Source: Methylobacterium oryzae
GTDB taxonomy: Bacteria; Pseudomonadota; Alphaproteobacteria; Rhizobiales; Beijerinckiaceae
Direction of reading: 5' to 3'
Assembly: GCF_021398735.1 (NCBI RefSeq)
Contig: NZ_CP090349.1
Coordinates: 1,804,501 to 1,868,500, forward strand
DNA length: 64,000 nt
Shown piece after piece: positions 17,743-27,690 of the stretch; position 1 is the first letter of the stretch; each line of letters opens with the position of its first letter. A program made the translations under genes and the position numbers. The notes beneath the pieces were generated by a model. That model saw nothing but the letters and a program-made list of their open reading frames with translations, did not search any database and was not told where the DNA came from.

Positions 17743-18948
17743 TTAAGGCCGGGCCGGCGCTTCGACTTGGCCCTGGACCGGGCCCTGGACCCGGTTCCGG
17801 ATCCACCCGGCGATCGCGTCCGCCACGGCGTCGCTGTTCGATTCCAGCATCATCATGTGGCCGTTTCCGCGGATGCCGTGCTCGGCGAGCGCCAGCCGGT
17901 CCGGCTTCGCGCCCGCCTGAGTCAGGAAGGCCGCCGTGCAATCGTCCATCGTCGCCCGGAACGACGCCTCGGCGGTCACGATCACCGCCGGCACCCGGGC
18001 GAGGTTCGGCAGTTGGCGCGCGGGCTCGGCCTGGAGCCAGCAGCGGATCCGGTCGGGCGCGGCGGCGCTCTCCGCCTGGACCACCGTCAGGTCCGCCGGG
18101 CCGCTCACCGGCGGCTCGAAGTGCAGCGGCACCCGGGTGATGCCGTAGGGCCGCGCCCGGGCCTCGCCGACGCGCTCGTACCAGTCCGCGCCGCCCTTGA
18201 AGCGGATGTCGTAGAAGGTCGGCCCGTTCGGCTCGACGGCGACGTGCGCCTTCACGAGGTCGGGCCGCTGATCGGAGACCGCCCAGCCGAAGACGCCCGC
18301 CTGCGAGTGCGTCAGCAGGATCGCCGGGCCGATCTTCTCCAGCAGGGCGATCAGCGCCGGGTCGACCAGCTCCTCGCTCCGCAGCGCGCTGGCGATGTAG
18401 GGCACCTGGGAGAGGTAGAACTGATCGAAGGCGGCGTTGCCGCGGATCCCGGCGCCGCCCGGCCACTGCGTGTGGAGCTTCGCCTGCGGGTAGAGCGCGG
18501 ACCGCTCCTGCCCGGTGAACACCGTCTCCAGATCCTCGGCGGGCAGGCGGGCGTAGGGGCCGTAGGTGTCCGGGTCGCCGCCCGAGCGGCCGCGACCGAC
18601 TTGGTCGACGACGTAGACCGCGAAGCCCTGCGCGGCGAAGCGGTCGGCCCAGCCCGGCCGGCCGTCGGGCGTCCCGAGGAAGTTGGTCCCGGTCTGGGCG
18701 GTGCCGTGCACCAGGACGATCGGGTAGGGCTGCGTCACCCGCTCCGGAACGCGGTACTCCACGAACATCTGGCCGGACGCCGTCGTCTTGCCGCCCGCGG
18801 TGGCGTAGCGGCCGCCGACAAAGAAGTAGCCCGCGGGCTGCGTCGGCCTGAACGGCCCGTCGGCGGCACCCGGCTCGGCGGCCCCGGACGGGGATGCAAT
18901 GGCGAGACAGAGCAGGGCCAGCGCCCCGGCGGCGGCGTTCCTCGACAT
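17743..18948 (-). CDS. Exported alpha/beta-hydrolase (esterase-like)
   Basis: A 401-residue protein with a signal peptide (about residues 1-23, ending PSGA). It has an alpha/beta-hydrolase core: PIVLVHGTAQTGTNF (oxyanion region), VYVVDQVGRGRSGG, the nucleophile elbow THSQAG (Ser215, where the first glycine of G-x-S-x-G is replaced by threonine), and the late histidine in RGNGHMMMLE. GGAGG precedes the ATG at 18948. It probably acts on an ester in the periplasm; the substrate is unknown. The Gln/Val/Pro-rich C-terminal tail (VQGPVQGQVEAP) is low complexity. Confidence 0.85.
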   Translation of the reverse strand: MSRNAAAGALALLCLAIASPSGAAEPGAADGPFRPTQPAGYFFVGGRYATAGGKTTASGQMFVEYRVPERVTQPYPIVLVHGTAQTGTNFLGTPDGRPGWADRFAAQGFAVYVVDQVGRGRSGGDPDTYGPYARLPAEDLETVFTGQERSALYPQAKLHTQWPGGAGIRGNAAFDQFYLSQVPYIASALRSEELVDPALIALLEKIGPAILLTHSQAGVFGWAVSDQRPDLVKAHVAVEPNGPTFYDIRFKGGADWYERVGEARARPYGITRVPLHFEPPVSGPADLTVVQAESAAAPDRIRCWLQAEPARQLPNLARVPAVIVTAEASFRATMDDCTAAFLTQAGAKPDRLALAEHGIRGNGHMMMLESNSDAVADAIAGWIRNRVQGPVQGQVEAPARP

Positions 18949-19030
18949 GGCGTCCTCCCGCGGGCGTCTGGCGCGCCCGGCGGGAGGCATATCAGCTTGA
19001 AAGTCCGGCCCGGTCCAGCCGGGCGGCCGA

Positions 19031-20395
19031 TCAGGCGTGGGCGAGGCGCGGCTTCTTCCCCAGCGCCTCCTCGACGGTGCCCGCGCCGTCGAGATAGCCG
19101 TGGACCTTGGGGTTCGGCATGATCAGCGAGGCCACGAAGGCGATCGCCATCAGGACGGTCACGTACCAGAAGAACGTGCTCTCCATGCCGGCGTCCTTGA
19201 ACCACAGGGCGACGAACTCGGCGGTGCCGCCGAAGGTGGCGTTGGCGATCGCGTAGGAGAGGCCGACCCCGAGCGCCCGGACGTTGGTGGGGAACAGCTC
19301 GGCTTTCACGATGCCGCTGATGCCCGTGTAGAACGACACCACGGCGAGCCCGAGGGTGATCAGCGCGAAGGCGAGGTAGGGGTCCTTGTTGGTGCCGAGG
19401 GCCGTCATCAGCGGCACCACCATGAGCGTGCCGAGGCCGCTGTAGAGCAGCATGTTCGCCTTGCGGCCGATCTTGTCGGAGAGCGCGCCGAAGATCGGCT
19501 GGATAATCATGTAGACGAACAGCACAACCGTCATCGTCTGCGACGCCGAGGTCTTCGGCATGCCGGCGGTGTTGACGAGGTACTTCTGCATGTACGTCGT
19601 GAACGTGTAGAAGCTCAGGGAGCCGCCGGCCGTGTAGGCGACCACGACCAGGAACGCCCGCCAGTGCTTGGCCAGCGCGGCGAAGGTGCCGGCGGTCTCC
19701 TTGTCGCTGCTGTCCTTCGTCTCGGCCAGGGAGCGCCGGAGATAGAGCGCGACGACCGCCAGCGCGGCGCCGATGAAGAACGGGATGCGCCAGCCCCAGG
19801 CGGTGAGTTCCGGACCGGTCATCACCGTCTGCAGCAGCACCAGGACCAGCGAGGCGAGGAGCTGGCCGCCGATCAGCGTCACGTACTGGAACGAGGCGAA
19901 GAAGCCGCGCCGCCCCTTGATCGCCACCTCGCTCATGTAGGTCGCCGAGGTGCCGTACTCGCCGCCGACCGACAGGCCCTGGAGCATGCGCGCGAGCAGC
20001 AGCAGCACGGGCGCCAGCGTGCCGACATGCTCGTAGGTCGGCAGGATGCCGATCAGCAGCGAGCCGAAGCACATCATCAGCACCGAGATGACCATCGAGG
20101 TCCGACGGCCGACGCGGTCGGCGATGCGCCCGAACAGCCAGCCGCCGATCGGCCGCATGAAGAAGCCCACCGCGAAGATGCCGGCGGTCTGCAGGAGCTG
20201 ACTGGTCGAATCGCCCTTCGGGAAGAAGGCCGGCGCGAAATAGAGCGCGAAGAACGCGTAGCAGTAGAAATCGTACCACTCGACGAGATTGCCCGACGAC
20301 GAGCCGACGATCGCCCAGATCCGGCGCTTGCGGTCCGCGGCATCATCGAGGTCGCTCGGTGCGATACCGATCGTATCGTCGCGCGAGGCGGACAT
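19031..20395 (-). CDS. MFS transporter, metabolite:H+ symporter (MHS) type
   Basis: A 454-residue protein with 12 predicted transmembrane helices. The signature [15 protein letters not shown] opens helix 1. [18 protein letters not shown] is the loop 2-3 motif and [19 protein letters not shown] is the helix-4 motif of the MHS family (KgtP, ProP, ShiA). These carry dicarboxylates, betaine or aromatic acids with protons; the KgtP-like pattern suggests an organic acid. ATG at 20395 is chosen for GGAGAC six bases upstream. No regulator or enzyme is adjacent. Confidence 0.9.
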   Translation of the reverse strand: MSASRDDTIGIAPSDLDDAADRKRRIWAIVGSSSGNLVEWYDFYCYAFFALYFAPAFFPKGDSTSQLLQTAGIFAVGFFMRPIGGWLFGRIADRVGRRTSMVISVLMMCFGSLLIGILPTYEHVGTLAPVLLLLARMLQGLSVGGEYGTSATYMSEVAIKGRRGFFASFQYVTLIGGQLLASLVLVLLQTVMTGPELTAWGWRIPFFIGAALAVVALYLRRSLAETKDSSDKETAGTFAALAKHWRAFLVVVAYTAGGSLSFYTFTTYMQKYLVNTAGMPKTSASQTMTVVLFVYMIIQPIFGALSDKIGRKANMLLYSGLGTLMVVPLMTALGTNKDPYLAFALITLGLAVVSFYTGISGIVKAELFPTNVRALGVGLSYAIANATFGGTAEFVALWFKDAGMESTFFWYVTVLMAIAFVASLIMPNPKVHGYLDGAGTVEEALGKKPRLAHA

Positions 20396-20634
20396 GGCGT
20401 CTCCGTCGATCAATCTTGGTGCCGGCCGAGGCCGGTCTCTTCTTGGTGCGGCGCGACGTTACAGGTGACGCGCCTGATCGCAAGACCGTGATCCGACTTA
20501 GCCGAGGACAGCGCAGGGCGGTGTCACCGGCCGCGCGTCCACGGTGCCGCGGGAGGGAACGGTTCGGCCCGGGGCCCCGTTGCGGGCCGGCGTGGGCGTC
20601 GATGGCGTTCCGACCACCACAGGAGGAAGAAGCC

Positions 20635-21489
20635 ATGAAGCGAGTTCTGAGAGACGCGGTCGCGGCCGCCATCGTCGTCGCCGGAGCGGCGACGGCGTTC
20701 GCGCAGGGCGGACCGGGCGGCGGCGGGGCCGGACCCGGTGGTGCGGGCGGCGGCGCCGGCGGTCCGGGTGGTGGGGCCGGCGCGGGCGCGGGTCCGTCCG
20801 GCGGCGGCCCGGCCGGCGGCCCTGCTGGCGGCGCCGGCGGCGGGATGCGGGGCGGCGCGCCCGAAGGCGGGGCGGTGCGCGGTCCCGGCGGTGCCGAGGG
20901 TGGGCCGCGCGGCGCCGAGGGACCGGGTCGCCCGGGCGGCGCGGCCGAGCGCAACGGACCGGCGGACCGGGGCGGCGCGGCCGCGAATCCAGGTGCGGGC
21001 GAACGCGGTGCGGGCGAACGCGGTGCGGGCGAACGCGGTGCGGGTGAACGCGGTGCGGGTGAACGCGGTGCGGGTGAACGCGGTGCCGGCGATCGGGGTG
21101 GCCGCGAGCCGGGTGCCGGACCCGAGCGGGGCAACCGCGACGCGGCCGGTCCCGAGCGCGGCGGTCGCGGTCCGGCCGGCGAACGGGACGGCCGTGCCGG
21201 TGCCCGCGACCGCGGCGCCGTCCGCGGCGCTGTCGGCCGCCTCGACACCCGTCAGCGGACCGAGTTCCGCAGCTCGATCACGCGTCTGGGCGTCTCGCCG
21301 CTCCGGGACGTGGCTTTCGGCTTGGCGATCGGCACCGCGATCCCCCGCTCGGTCAGGCTCCACAGGCTGCCGCCGGCGATCATCGAGCTGGTGCCGGAAT
21401 ACGAGGGCTACGACTTCGTCCTGGTCCGCGACGACATCGTGATCATCGATCCCGACACCTACGAGATCGTGGACGTGATCCCGGCCTGA
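20635..21489 (+). CDS. Exported Gly/Arg-repeat protein with C-terminal DUF1236
   Basis: A 284-residue protein in three parts. A signal peptide (residues 1-23, ending TAFA) is followed by a long low-complexity region rich in Gly, Ala, Pro, Arg and Glu (about 24-205), including tandem GAGER units. A conserved C-terminal domain of about 80 residues ends EYEGYDFVLVRDDIVIIDPDTYEIVDVIPA, matching DUF1236. AGGAGGA lies just upstream of the ATG. DUF1236 proteins are exported alphaproteobacterial proteins of unknown function. The disordered region may act as a flexible spacer in the periplasm. A hypervariable repeat length is likely. Confidence 0.85.
   Translation: MKRVLRDAVAAAIVVAGAATAFAQGGPGGGGAGPGGAGGGAGGPGGGAGAGAGPSGGGPAGGPAGGAGGGMRGGAPEGGAVRGPGGAEGGPRGAEGPGRPGGAAERNGPADRGGAAANPGAGERGAGERGAGERGAGERGAGERGAGERGAGDRGGREPGAGPERGNRDAAGPERGGRGPAGERDGRAGARDRGAVRGAVGRLDTRQRTEFRSSITRLGVSPLRDVAFGLAIGTAIPRSVRLHRLPPAIIELVPEYEGYDFVLVRDDIVIIDPDTYEIVDVIPA
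20992..21096. repeat. 15-bp tandem repeat inside the DUF1236 gene
   Basis: Seven head-to-tail 15-bp units (GGTGCGGGCGAACGC and close variants, GGTGCGGGTGAACGC) encode repeated Gly-Ala-Gly-Glu-Arg. The first three units and the next three form two homogeneous blocks differing at one base; the seventh is degenerate. Unit length is a multiple of three, so copy changes keep the frame. Confidence 0.95.
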
Positions 21490-21543
21490 GCGGGCAATCA
21501 CAGGAAGATCGGTGGGCCGGGCGGATCCTCTGCCCGGTGCCCT

Positions 21544-22662
21544 CTACCGTCCGCCGTCCAGGAGTTTCGACACCACGCGCGCCGTGTAGTCGACCATCGG
21601 CACGATCCGCGCGTAGTTCAGCCGGGTCGGACCGATCACGCCGACGACGCCCACGATCTTCTGCGAGCCGTCGCGGAACGGCGCCGCGATCAGCGAGGAT
21701 CCGGAGAGCGAGAACAGCTTGTTCTCCGAGCCGATGAAGATCCGCACGCCCTCGCCGCCCTCGGCGCGGGACAGGAGGTCGATCACGTCCTTCTGGGTCT
21801 CCAGATCGTTGAACAGAAGGCGGATCCGCTCGAGATCCTCGACCGCGCGCAGGTCGTCGAGCAGGTTCGCCTGCCCGCGCACGATCAGCTGGCGGGCCTC
21901 CGTGGGGCCGACCGGCGTGGCGAGCCCGGCATCGACGAGGCGCTCGGTGATCGCGTCGAGCTCCCGCTTCATCGCCTTGCGGCCGGCCTCGATCTCGGCG
22001 CGCAGCGTGCCGAGGGTGCGGCCCTGCAGGCGCGCGTTGAGGAAGTTCGTCGCCTCTTGGAGGGCCCCGGCCGGCAGGCCCGCCGGCAGGTCCACGAGGC
22101 GGTTCTCCACCGAGCCGTCGTCCGAGACGAGGATGACGAGGGCGCGGGCGGGATCGAGGCGCACGAACTCGATGTGCTTCAGGTTGACGTTCGCCTTGGT
22201 GGTCAGGACGACCCCGGCGCCCCGGGAGACGCCGGACAGCATGGTCGAGGCTTCGGCCAGGGCCGAGTCGAAGGTGTGACCCGAGGCGGCGGCGCGCATC
22301 TGCGCCTCGATGCGCGCCTGCTCGTCCTGGCTGACGTCGCCGAGCTCGAGCATCGCGTCCACGAAGAAGCGCAGGCCGAGCTCCGTCGGCAGGCGGCCGG
22401 CGGAGGTGTGCGGCGCGAAGATGAGTCCGGAATGCTCCAGATCCGCCATGACGTTGCGGATCGAGGCCGGCGACAGCGCCATCGGGAGGATGCGCGCGAG
22501 ATTCCGGGAACCGACCGGCTCGCCGGTCGTGAGGTAGCTCTCCACGATCTGCCGGAAGATCTCCCGGGCACGCTCGTTGAGGGCGGCGAGCGCCTGCATC
22601 GCTTGGCCGTTCGAGAAGTTGGAACTGGGGTGTGTCACGGGGTCATCCTGTGGTCCGATCAT
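21544..22662 (-). CDS. hrcA: Heat-inducible transcription repressor HrcA
   Basis: A 372-residue HrcA. The N-terminal winged helix ([25 protein letters not shown], then [18 protein letters not shown]) is followed by the linker [18 protein letters not shown], a GAF-like middle domain and the C-terminal [19 protein letters not shown]. It represses groESL-type operons by binding the CIRCE element, with GroEL as co-factor. ATG at 22662 is used; other starts upstream are possible. It is divergent from rph, the usual alphaproteobacterial order. No CIRCE motif was found in this window, and grpE is not adjacent. Confidence 0.94.
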   Translation of the reverse strand: MIGPQDDPVTHPSSNFSNGQAMQALAALNERAREIFRQIVESYLTTGEPVGSRNLARILPMALSPASIRNVMADLEHSGLIFAPHTSAGRLPTELGLRFFVDAMLELGDVSQDEQARIEAQMRAAASGHTFDSALAEASTMLSGVSRGAGVVLTTKANVNLKHIEFVRLDPARALVILVSDDGSVENRLVDLPAGLPAGALQEATNFLNARLQGRTLGTLRAEIEAGRKAMKRELDAITERLVDAGLATPVGPTEARQLIVRGQANLLDDLRAVEDLERIRLLFNDLETQKDVIDLLSRAEGGEGVRIFIGSENKLFSLSGSSLIAAPFRDGSQKIVGVVGVIGPTRLNYARIVPMVDYTARVVSKLLDGGR

Positions 22663-22766
22663 GTCCAACCGTCCCGCGCGGATCAATCCGTACGGCGATG
22701 CTTGCCCGCGGTGGCGCGGCGGCCTAAGAGCCCGGCCCTCGACACTCTCGACAGAAGGGGCCCGCG

Positions 22767-23480
22767 ATGCGGCCTTCCAAGCGTGCCGCCGACGAGTTGC
22801 GGCCCGTGAGCCTGGAGCGCGCGGTCTCGCGCTACGCCGAGGGCTCCTGCCTCGTCAGCTTCGGCAACACCCGGGTGCTCTGCACCGCGTCGCTGGAAGA
22901 GCGCGCGCCGCCGTGGCTGCGCGGTTCCGGCAAGGGCTGGGTCACGGCCGAGTACGCCATGCTGCCGCGTGCGACGCACGAACGCACCCGCCGCGAGGTC
23001 GGTTCCGGGAAGCCTTCGGGGCGGACGCAGGAGATCCAGCGGCTGATCGGCCGGTCGCTGCGCGCCGTCACCAACCTCCCGGCCATGGGCGAGCGCCAGA
23101 TCACGATCGATTGCGACGTGATCCAGGCCGACGGCGGCACCCGCACCGCCGCGATCACGGGCGCCTGGGTGGCGCTGCACGACTGCTTCGCCTGGATGCG
23201 GACCCGCTCGATCATCTCCGTCGACCCGCTGCGCGACCACGTCGCCGCCGTCTCGTGCGGCCTCTACAAGGGCATGCCGGTCCTCGACCTCGACTACGCC
23301 GAGGATTCGGCGGCCGAGACCGACGCCAACTTCGTCCTCACCGGCCGGGGCGGCATCGTCGAGGTGCAGGGCACCGCCGAGATGGAGCCCTTCACGCAGG
23401 AGCAGCTTCTCGAGCTCCTCGGCCTCGCCCGCGCCGGCACCGAGCGGCTGGTCGCCCTGCAGAAGGAGGCCCTCGCGTGA
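22767..23480 (+). CDS. rph: Ribonuclease PH
   Basis: A 237-residue 3'-5' phosphorolytic exoribonuclease that trims tRNA 3' ends. The family start [18 protein letters not shown] is followed by [48 protein letters not shown] and [28 protein letters not shown] precedes the ATG. Its TGA overlaps the GTG start of rdgB, so the two form an operon. Confidence 0.96.
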   Translation: MRPSKRAADELRPVSLERAVSRYAEGSCLVSFGNTRVLCTASLEERAPPWLRGSGKGWVTAEYAMLPRATHERTRREVGSGKPSGRTQEIQRLIGRSLRAVTNLPAMGERQITIDCDVIQADGGTRTAAITGAWVALHDCFAWMRTRSIISVDPLRDHVAAVSCGLYKGMPVLDLDYAEDSAAETDANFVLTGRGGIVEVQGTAEMEPFTQEQLLELLGLARAGTERLVALQKEALA

Positions 23481-24106
23481 GCCGCCGTCTGACCGGGAAG
23501 GTGGTCATCGCCACGCACAATGCCGGCAAGCTCGCCGAGATGCGCGACCTGCTCGCGCCGTTCGGGATCGAGGCGGTGTCGGCGGGCGAGCTCGGCCTGC
23601 CCGAGCCCGACGAGACCGGCACGATGTTCGCCGAGAACGCGGCGATCAAGGCGCGGGCGGCGGCCGACGCCACCGGGCTGCCGGCCTTCGCGGACGATTC
23701 CGGCCTGTGCGTCGACGCCCTGGACGGCGCGCCGGGCATCTTCTCGGCCCGCTGGGCCGGCGCGACCAAGGACTTCACCGGCGCGATGGCGCGGATCTTC
23801 GCCGAACTCGACCGGCGCGGGGCCGCCGAGCGCCGGGCGCACTTCGTGTCCGCCCTCGTGCTGGCTTGGCCGGACGGGCACACCGAGCTGTTCGAGGGAC
23901 GGGTCTTCGGCGACCTCGTCGCCGCGAAGGGCTCCGCAGGCTTCGGCTACGACCCGATCTTCCGGCCGGACGGCCACGACCGCACCTTCGGCGAGATGAG
24001 CGCCGAGGAGAAGCACGGGGTCGACTGGCAGCAGGGGCGGGGCCTGTCGCACCGGGCGCGGGCCTTCGTCGAGCTGAGCCGCGCCTGCCTCGCGCCCGGC
24101 GCCTGA
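23477..24106 (+). CDS. rdgB: RdgB/HAM1 family XTP/dITP pyrophosphatase
   Basis: A 209-residue protein starting at GTG 23477, which overlaps the rph stop by four bases. The signature [37 protein letters not shown] and [12 protein letters not shown] are those of house-cleaning inosine/xanthosine triphosphate pyrophosphatases. It removes deaminated purine nucleotides from the pool. It is followed 26 bp later by hemW. Confidence 0.96.
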   Translation: MSRRLTGKVVIATHNAGKLAEMRDLLAPFGIEAVSAGELGLPEPDETGTMFAENAAIKARAAADATGLPAFADDSGLCVDALDGAPGIFSARWAGATKDFTGAMARIFAELDRRGAAERRAHFVSALVLAWPDGHTELFEGRVFGDLVAAKGSAGFGYDPIFRPDGHDRTFGEMSAEEKHGVDWQQGRGLSHRARAFVELSRACLAPGA

Positions 24107-24132
24107 TTGCCAAACGGCGCGCGGGCGCTCAC

Positions 24133-25320
24133 ATGCCCGCCATCATGTCATCGATCGGCCCGGACCATCCGACCCGCGACGCGGGCTTCGGGATCTACCT
24201 GCACTGGCCCTTCTGCGCCGCGAAGTGCCCGTACTGCGACTTCAACAGCCACGTCCGCCACGCGGGCGTGGACGAGCCGCGCTTCGTGGCGGCCTTCCGC
24301 GCCGAGATCGCCCACACCGCCGCCCGCACGCCGGGCCGGACCGTGACCAGCATCTTCCTCGGCGGCGGCACGCCCTCGCTGATGCAGCCCGCGACCGTGG
24401 CCGGCCTGCTCGACGCGGTGGCGGAGCATTGGGCGGTCGCGCCGGACGCGGAGGTAACCCTCGAGGCCAACCCGTCGAGCGTCGAGGCGGGCCGCTTCCA
24501 CGGCTACCGCGCCGCCGGGGTCAACCGGGTGTCGCTCGGGATCCAGGCCCTCGACGACGCCTCGCTGCGGACCCTCGGGCGCCTGCACGACACCGCGCAG
24601 GCGCTCGGCGCGATCGCGCTGGCGCAGTCGGCCTTCGCGCGGACCTCCTTCGACCTGATCTACGCGCGGCCCGGACAGACGCCGGACCTGTGGCGGGCGG
24701 AGCTTAGCGACGCGCTCGCGCGGGCCGCCGAGCACCTCTCGCTCTACCAGCTCACCATCGAGCCCGGGACGCCGTTCCACGGGCTCGCCGCCGCCGGCAA
24801 GCTGGTGACGCCGGACGATGAGGTCGGTCGCGCCCTCTACGACGTCACCCAGGAGCTCTGCGCTAAGGCCGGCCTCCCGGCCTACGAGATCTCGAACCAC
24901 GCGCGGCCCGGGGCGGAATCGCGGCACAACCTGCTCTACTGGCGCTACGGCGAGTATGCCGGCATCGGTCCGGGCGCCCACGGACGGCTCGTGACGGGAC
25001 AGGGTCGCGTTGGAACCGTGACGGAGCGGTCGCCCGAGGCGTGGCTCGCCCGCGTCGAGGCCGAGGGCCACGGGATCGTCGAGACCGAGAGCCTCTCGGC
25101 CGCCGACCAGGCCGACGAGTTCCTGGTGATGGGCCTGCGCCTGCGCGAGGGGATCGATCCCGACCGCTACGCGGCGCTCAAGGGCCGGCCCCTGAACGGC
25201 AACCGCATCGGCATGCTGATCGGGGACGGCCTGCTCGAGCGGCTGCCGGGCGGCCGCATCGCCGCCACGGCGCGGGGGGCGCCGGTGCTCAACGCCCTGG
25301 TCGCCGAGCTCGCCGCCTGA
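24133..25320 (+). CDS. hemW: Radical SAM heme chaperone HemW
   Basis: A 395-residue radical SAM protein of the HemN-like group. The Fe-S motif C-x3-C-x2-C is at Cys28, Cys32 and Cys35 (HWPFCAAKCPYCDF), followed by FLGGGTPSLMQ and the HemW region YEISNHARPGAESRHNLLYW. HemW binds heme and delivers it to respiratory enzymes; it is often misnamed coproporphyrinogen oxidase. ATG at 24133 is used; ATG at 24145 is an alternative. The stop codon abuts the stop codon of the convergent lipoprotein gene with no gap. Confidence 0.92.
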   Translation: MPAIMSSIGPDHPTRDAGFGIYLHWPFCAAKCPYCDFNSHVRHAGVDEPRFVAAFRAEIAHTAARTPGRTVTSIFLGGGTPSLMQPATVAGLLDAVAEHWAVAPDAEVTLEANPSSVEAGRFHGYRAAGVNRVSLGIQALDDASLRTLGRLHDTAQALGAIALAQSAFARTSFDLIYARPGQTPDLWRAELSDALARAAEHLSLYQLTIEPGTPFHGLAAAGKLVTPDDEVGRALYDVTQELCAKAGLPAYEISNHARPGAESRHNLLYWRYGEYAGIGPGAHGRLVTGQGRVGTVTERSPEAWLARVEAEGHGIVETESLSAADQADEFLVMGLRLREGIDPDRYAALKGRPLNGNRIGMLIGDGLLERLPGGRIAATARGAPVLNALVAELAA

Positions 25321-26583
25321 TCAGATCGCCGGCTTGGCGAGAACCCGGGGCGCCGGGCTGACGGGCGTCGCGGCGTTGTTGCGGATCTCGTAGACCGCGA
25401 GGGACCGCTCGCTCTGACCGTCCGGCCGGAACCGGAACGTCCCGTCGACGCCGGCGAAGCCCAGGCCGTTGGTCAGGGTGCTCTCGGCGAAGCGCTGCGA
25501 GCCGTAGCGCCGCGACAGGGCCGCGGCGAGCAGCACCGCGTCGTAGGCGAGCGAGGCCACCCGCGGCGGGACGGCGCCGAACCGAGCCTGGTAGCGCGCG
25601 CTGAAATTCGAGAAGCCGACGCGGTCCGGCGCGGCGAAGCGGCCACCCTGGAGGGCCGGCAGCGCGAACAGTGACGGCTCGTTCCAGAGGGCGGTGCCGA
25701 GGGGGCGCACCCGTGCCGGCGAGAAGCCCGCCTTCGTCAGCGCGGCCGCCACGGCGGGCATCGCGTCCGCGGTCTCGGGGATGAACAGCGCGTCGGCGGT
25801 GGCACCGGGCCCGGCGATCACCCGCGCGAGCCGCTCGACCGCCGGGCCGGGCGCGCCGGCCGGGTATCGCTCCACGGCGGCGACGCGCGCGCCCTTGCGG
25901 GCGACGACCTCCCGGAACGCCGCCTCGACGGCGTTGCCGTAGGCGGTCTCGGGGATCAGCGCCGCGAAGGACCTCTTTCCGCCCGCGACCGCGTCCTCGA
26001 CCACGCGGTCCACCTCCGGCTGCGGCAGGAAGCTCAGCAGGTAGACGCCCTGGTTCGCCACGGTCGCGTCCGTGGAGAAGCCGATCACCGGCTTGCCGGC
26101 GGTCCTGGCGACGGCCGCGGCGGCCTGGACGCTGCCGGCGAAGAGCGGGCCGAGGACGATCTCGGCGCCCTGCCGCAGCGCCTCCTGGGTCGCCTCCCGG
26201 GCGCCGTCCGGACTGCCCCGGTCGTCCTCGACGATGAGCGTCAGGTCGGGCTGCTGGGCCTCGTCGTAGGCGAGCTGCGCGGCGTTGCGCATGGCGGCCC
26301 CCACGGTCGATCCCTGGCCGGTCAGCGGCAGCACCAGGGCGACCTTCACCGAGCCCGCCCCGATGCGCCCGCTGCCGCCCGCGGCCGGCATCGGCGCCGC
26401 GGGCGCGGTGCCCGGTGCATCCGGCACGGCGGCCGGCGGTGACAGCTCGGCCTGCGGCCCGGTCACGCGTCGCGCGAGGTCGCTGCCGACGCAACCGCCG
26501 AGCGTGAGCAGGATCGCGCAGAGCGCGGCGGTCTGGGCGGTGACACGCACGAGACGGTCCCGCGCGCTTGTCGGGCGCGCCAT
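25321..26583 (-). CDS. Penicillin-binding protein activator-type lipoprotein (LpoA/Leu-binding fold)
   Basis: A 420-residue lipoprotein. The N-terminal helix ends in a lipobox (TLGGC, Cys31), followed by an Ala/Pro-rich linker and a periplasmic binding-protein type I fold starting VKVALVLPLTGQGSTVGAAMRNA. Such LppC/LpoA-like proteins are annotated as activators of class A penicillin-binding proteins. AAGGAG precedes the ATG at 26583. Its place next to rsmI-yraN (divergent) is the standard neighbourhood of this family. Activity on a PBP is inferred from family only. Confidence 0.88.
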   Translation of the reverse strand: MARPTSARDRLVRVTAQTAALCAILLTLGGCVGSDLARRVTGPQAELSPPAAVPDAPGTAPAAPMPAAGGSGRIGAGSVKVALVLPLTGQGSTVGAAMRNAAQLAYDEAQQPDLTLIVEDDRGSPDGAREATQEALRQGAEIVLGPLFAGSVQAAAAVARTAGKPVIGFSTDATVANQGVYLLSFLPQPEVDRVVEDAVAGGKRSFAALIPETAYGNAVEAAFREVVARKGARVAAVERYPAGAPGPAVERLARVIAGPGATADALFIPETADAMPAVAAALTKAGFSPARVRPLGTALWNEPSLFALPALQGGRFAAPDRVGFSNFSARYQARFGAVPPRVASLAYDAVLLAAALSRRYGSQRFAESTLTNGLGFAGVDGTFRFRPDGQSERSLAVYEIRNNAATPVSPAPRVLAKPAI

Positions 26584-26718
26584 GGCGCGTACTCCTTCGG
26601 GCAGGCTCCGCAGCCTGACCGGCGGATACTCAAATGTAAACGCGGCGGCGGGGACTTGCCCCCCGGCCACGCGGCCTCGCCGCGACGAGAGGCGACCAGT
26701 GTGGCAAGATCGCCGGTG

Positions 26719-27690
26719 ATGACCCGCAGATTCGACGACCCGGGGCCCGCCGCCCCGACCCGAGCTCCGTCCCCGAAGCTCGCCCCCGACCGCCCGCGCA
26801 GCACGACCTTCACGGCCTTCGGCCTCGCGAGCGAGACCGAACCCCTGTCGCCGGGCCTGCACATCGTGGCGACGCCGATCGGGAACCTGCGCGACATCAC
26901 CATCCGGGCGCTGGCGACGCTGGCGGCCGCCGACGCAGTCCTGGCCGAGGACACCCGCGTCACCCGGAACCTGCTGGCGCATTACGGGATCACGACGCCG
27001 CTGCTCGCCTATCACGAGCATTCAAACGACGCGGTGCGCGAGCGGATGGTGGCGCGGCTCACCGCCGGCGAGGCCCTGGCGCTGGTCTCTGATGCCGGGA
27101 CGCCGCTCGTCTCGGATCCCGGCTACAAGCTGGTCCAGGCCGCCATCGAGGCCGGGATCGCCATCACGCCCGTCCCGGGGCCGTCCGCGGTGATGACCGC
27201 GCTGGTCGCGGCCGGCCTGCCGACCGACCGGTTCTTCTTCGAGGGCTTCCTGCCGCAGAAGGCCGGAGCGCGGCGCAACCGCCTAGAGGCGCTGATCCAG
27301 GTTCCCGGCACCCTGGTCCTGTTCGAGTCGCCGCATCGCCTGCCCGACATGCTGGCCGACGCCGCCGCGGTGCTCGGTCCGGAGCGGCCGGCGGCCGTGA
27401 CCCGCGAGCTGACCAAGCTCTACGAAACCATCCGGCGCGATACGTTGGGCAGCCTGAGCGCGCGCTTCGCCCAGGAGGGACCGCCGAAGGGGGAGATCGT
27501 GGTGATCATCGGTGCGGCGACGGCGCCGGAGCGCAGCGCGGATTCGGATGCCGCCCTCGACGCCCTGATCCTGGCGGCGCTGGAGCGGCATTCGATCAAG
27601 GATGCCGCCAGCCTCGTGTCCGACGAGACCGGTCAGCCGCGGCGCCTCGTCTACACCCGCGCGCTGGCGCTGGCGCGGGACCAGGGATGA
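26719..27690 (+). CDS. rsmI: 16S rRNA (cytidine(1402)-2'-O)-methyltransferase
   Basis: A 323-residue tetrapyrrole-methylase-fold enzyme with GLHIVATPIGNLRDITIRA, AEDTRVTRNLL, LVSDAGTPLVSDPGYKLV and PGPSAVMTALVAAGLP. It 2'-O-methylates C1402 of 16S rRNA together with RsmH. The N-terminus is about 45 residues longer than usual, Pro/Arg-rich and probably disordered, so a later start cannot be excluded. The stop codon overlaps the ATG of yraN by four bases. Confidence 0.93.
   Translation: MTRRFDDPGPAAPTRAPSPKLAPDRPRSTTFTAFGLASETEPLSPGLHIVATPIGNLRDITIRALATLAAADAVLAEDTRVTRNLLAHYGITTPLLAYHEHSNDAVRERMVARLTAGEALALVSDAGTPLVSDPGYKLVQAAIEAGIAITPVPGPSAVMTALVAAGLPTDRFFFEGFLPQKAGARRNRLEALIQVPGTLVLFESPHRLPDMLADAAAVLGPERPAAVTRELTKLYETIRRDTLGSLSARFAQEGPPKGEIVVIIGAATAPERSADSDAALDALILAALERHSIKDAASLVSDETGQPRRLVYTRALALARDQG

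Noticed and set aside
20992..21096. Regular repeats considered as a CRISPR array
   Set aside because: The units are 15 bp, contiguous, without spacers, and lie in a coding frame.
20524..21501. Leftward Arg/Ala/Thr-repeat frame opposite the DUF1236 gene
   Set aside because: Antisense image of the tandem repeats; the rightward frame has a signal peptide, ribosome site and a conserved C-terminal domain.
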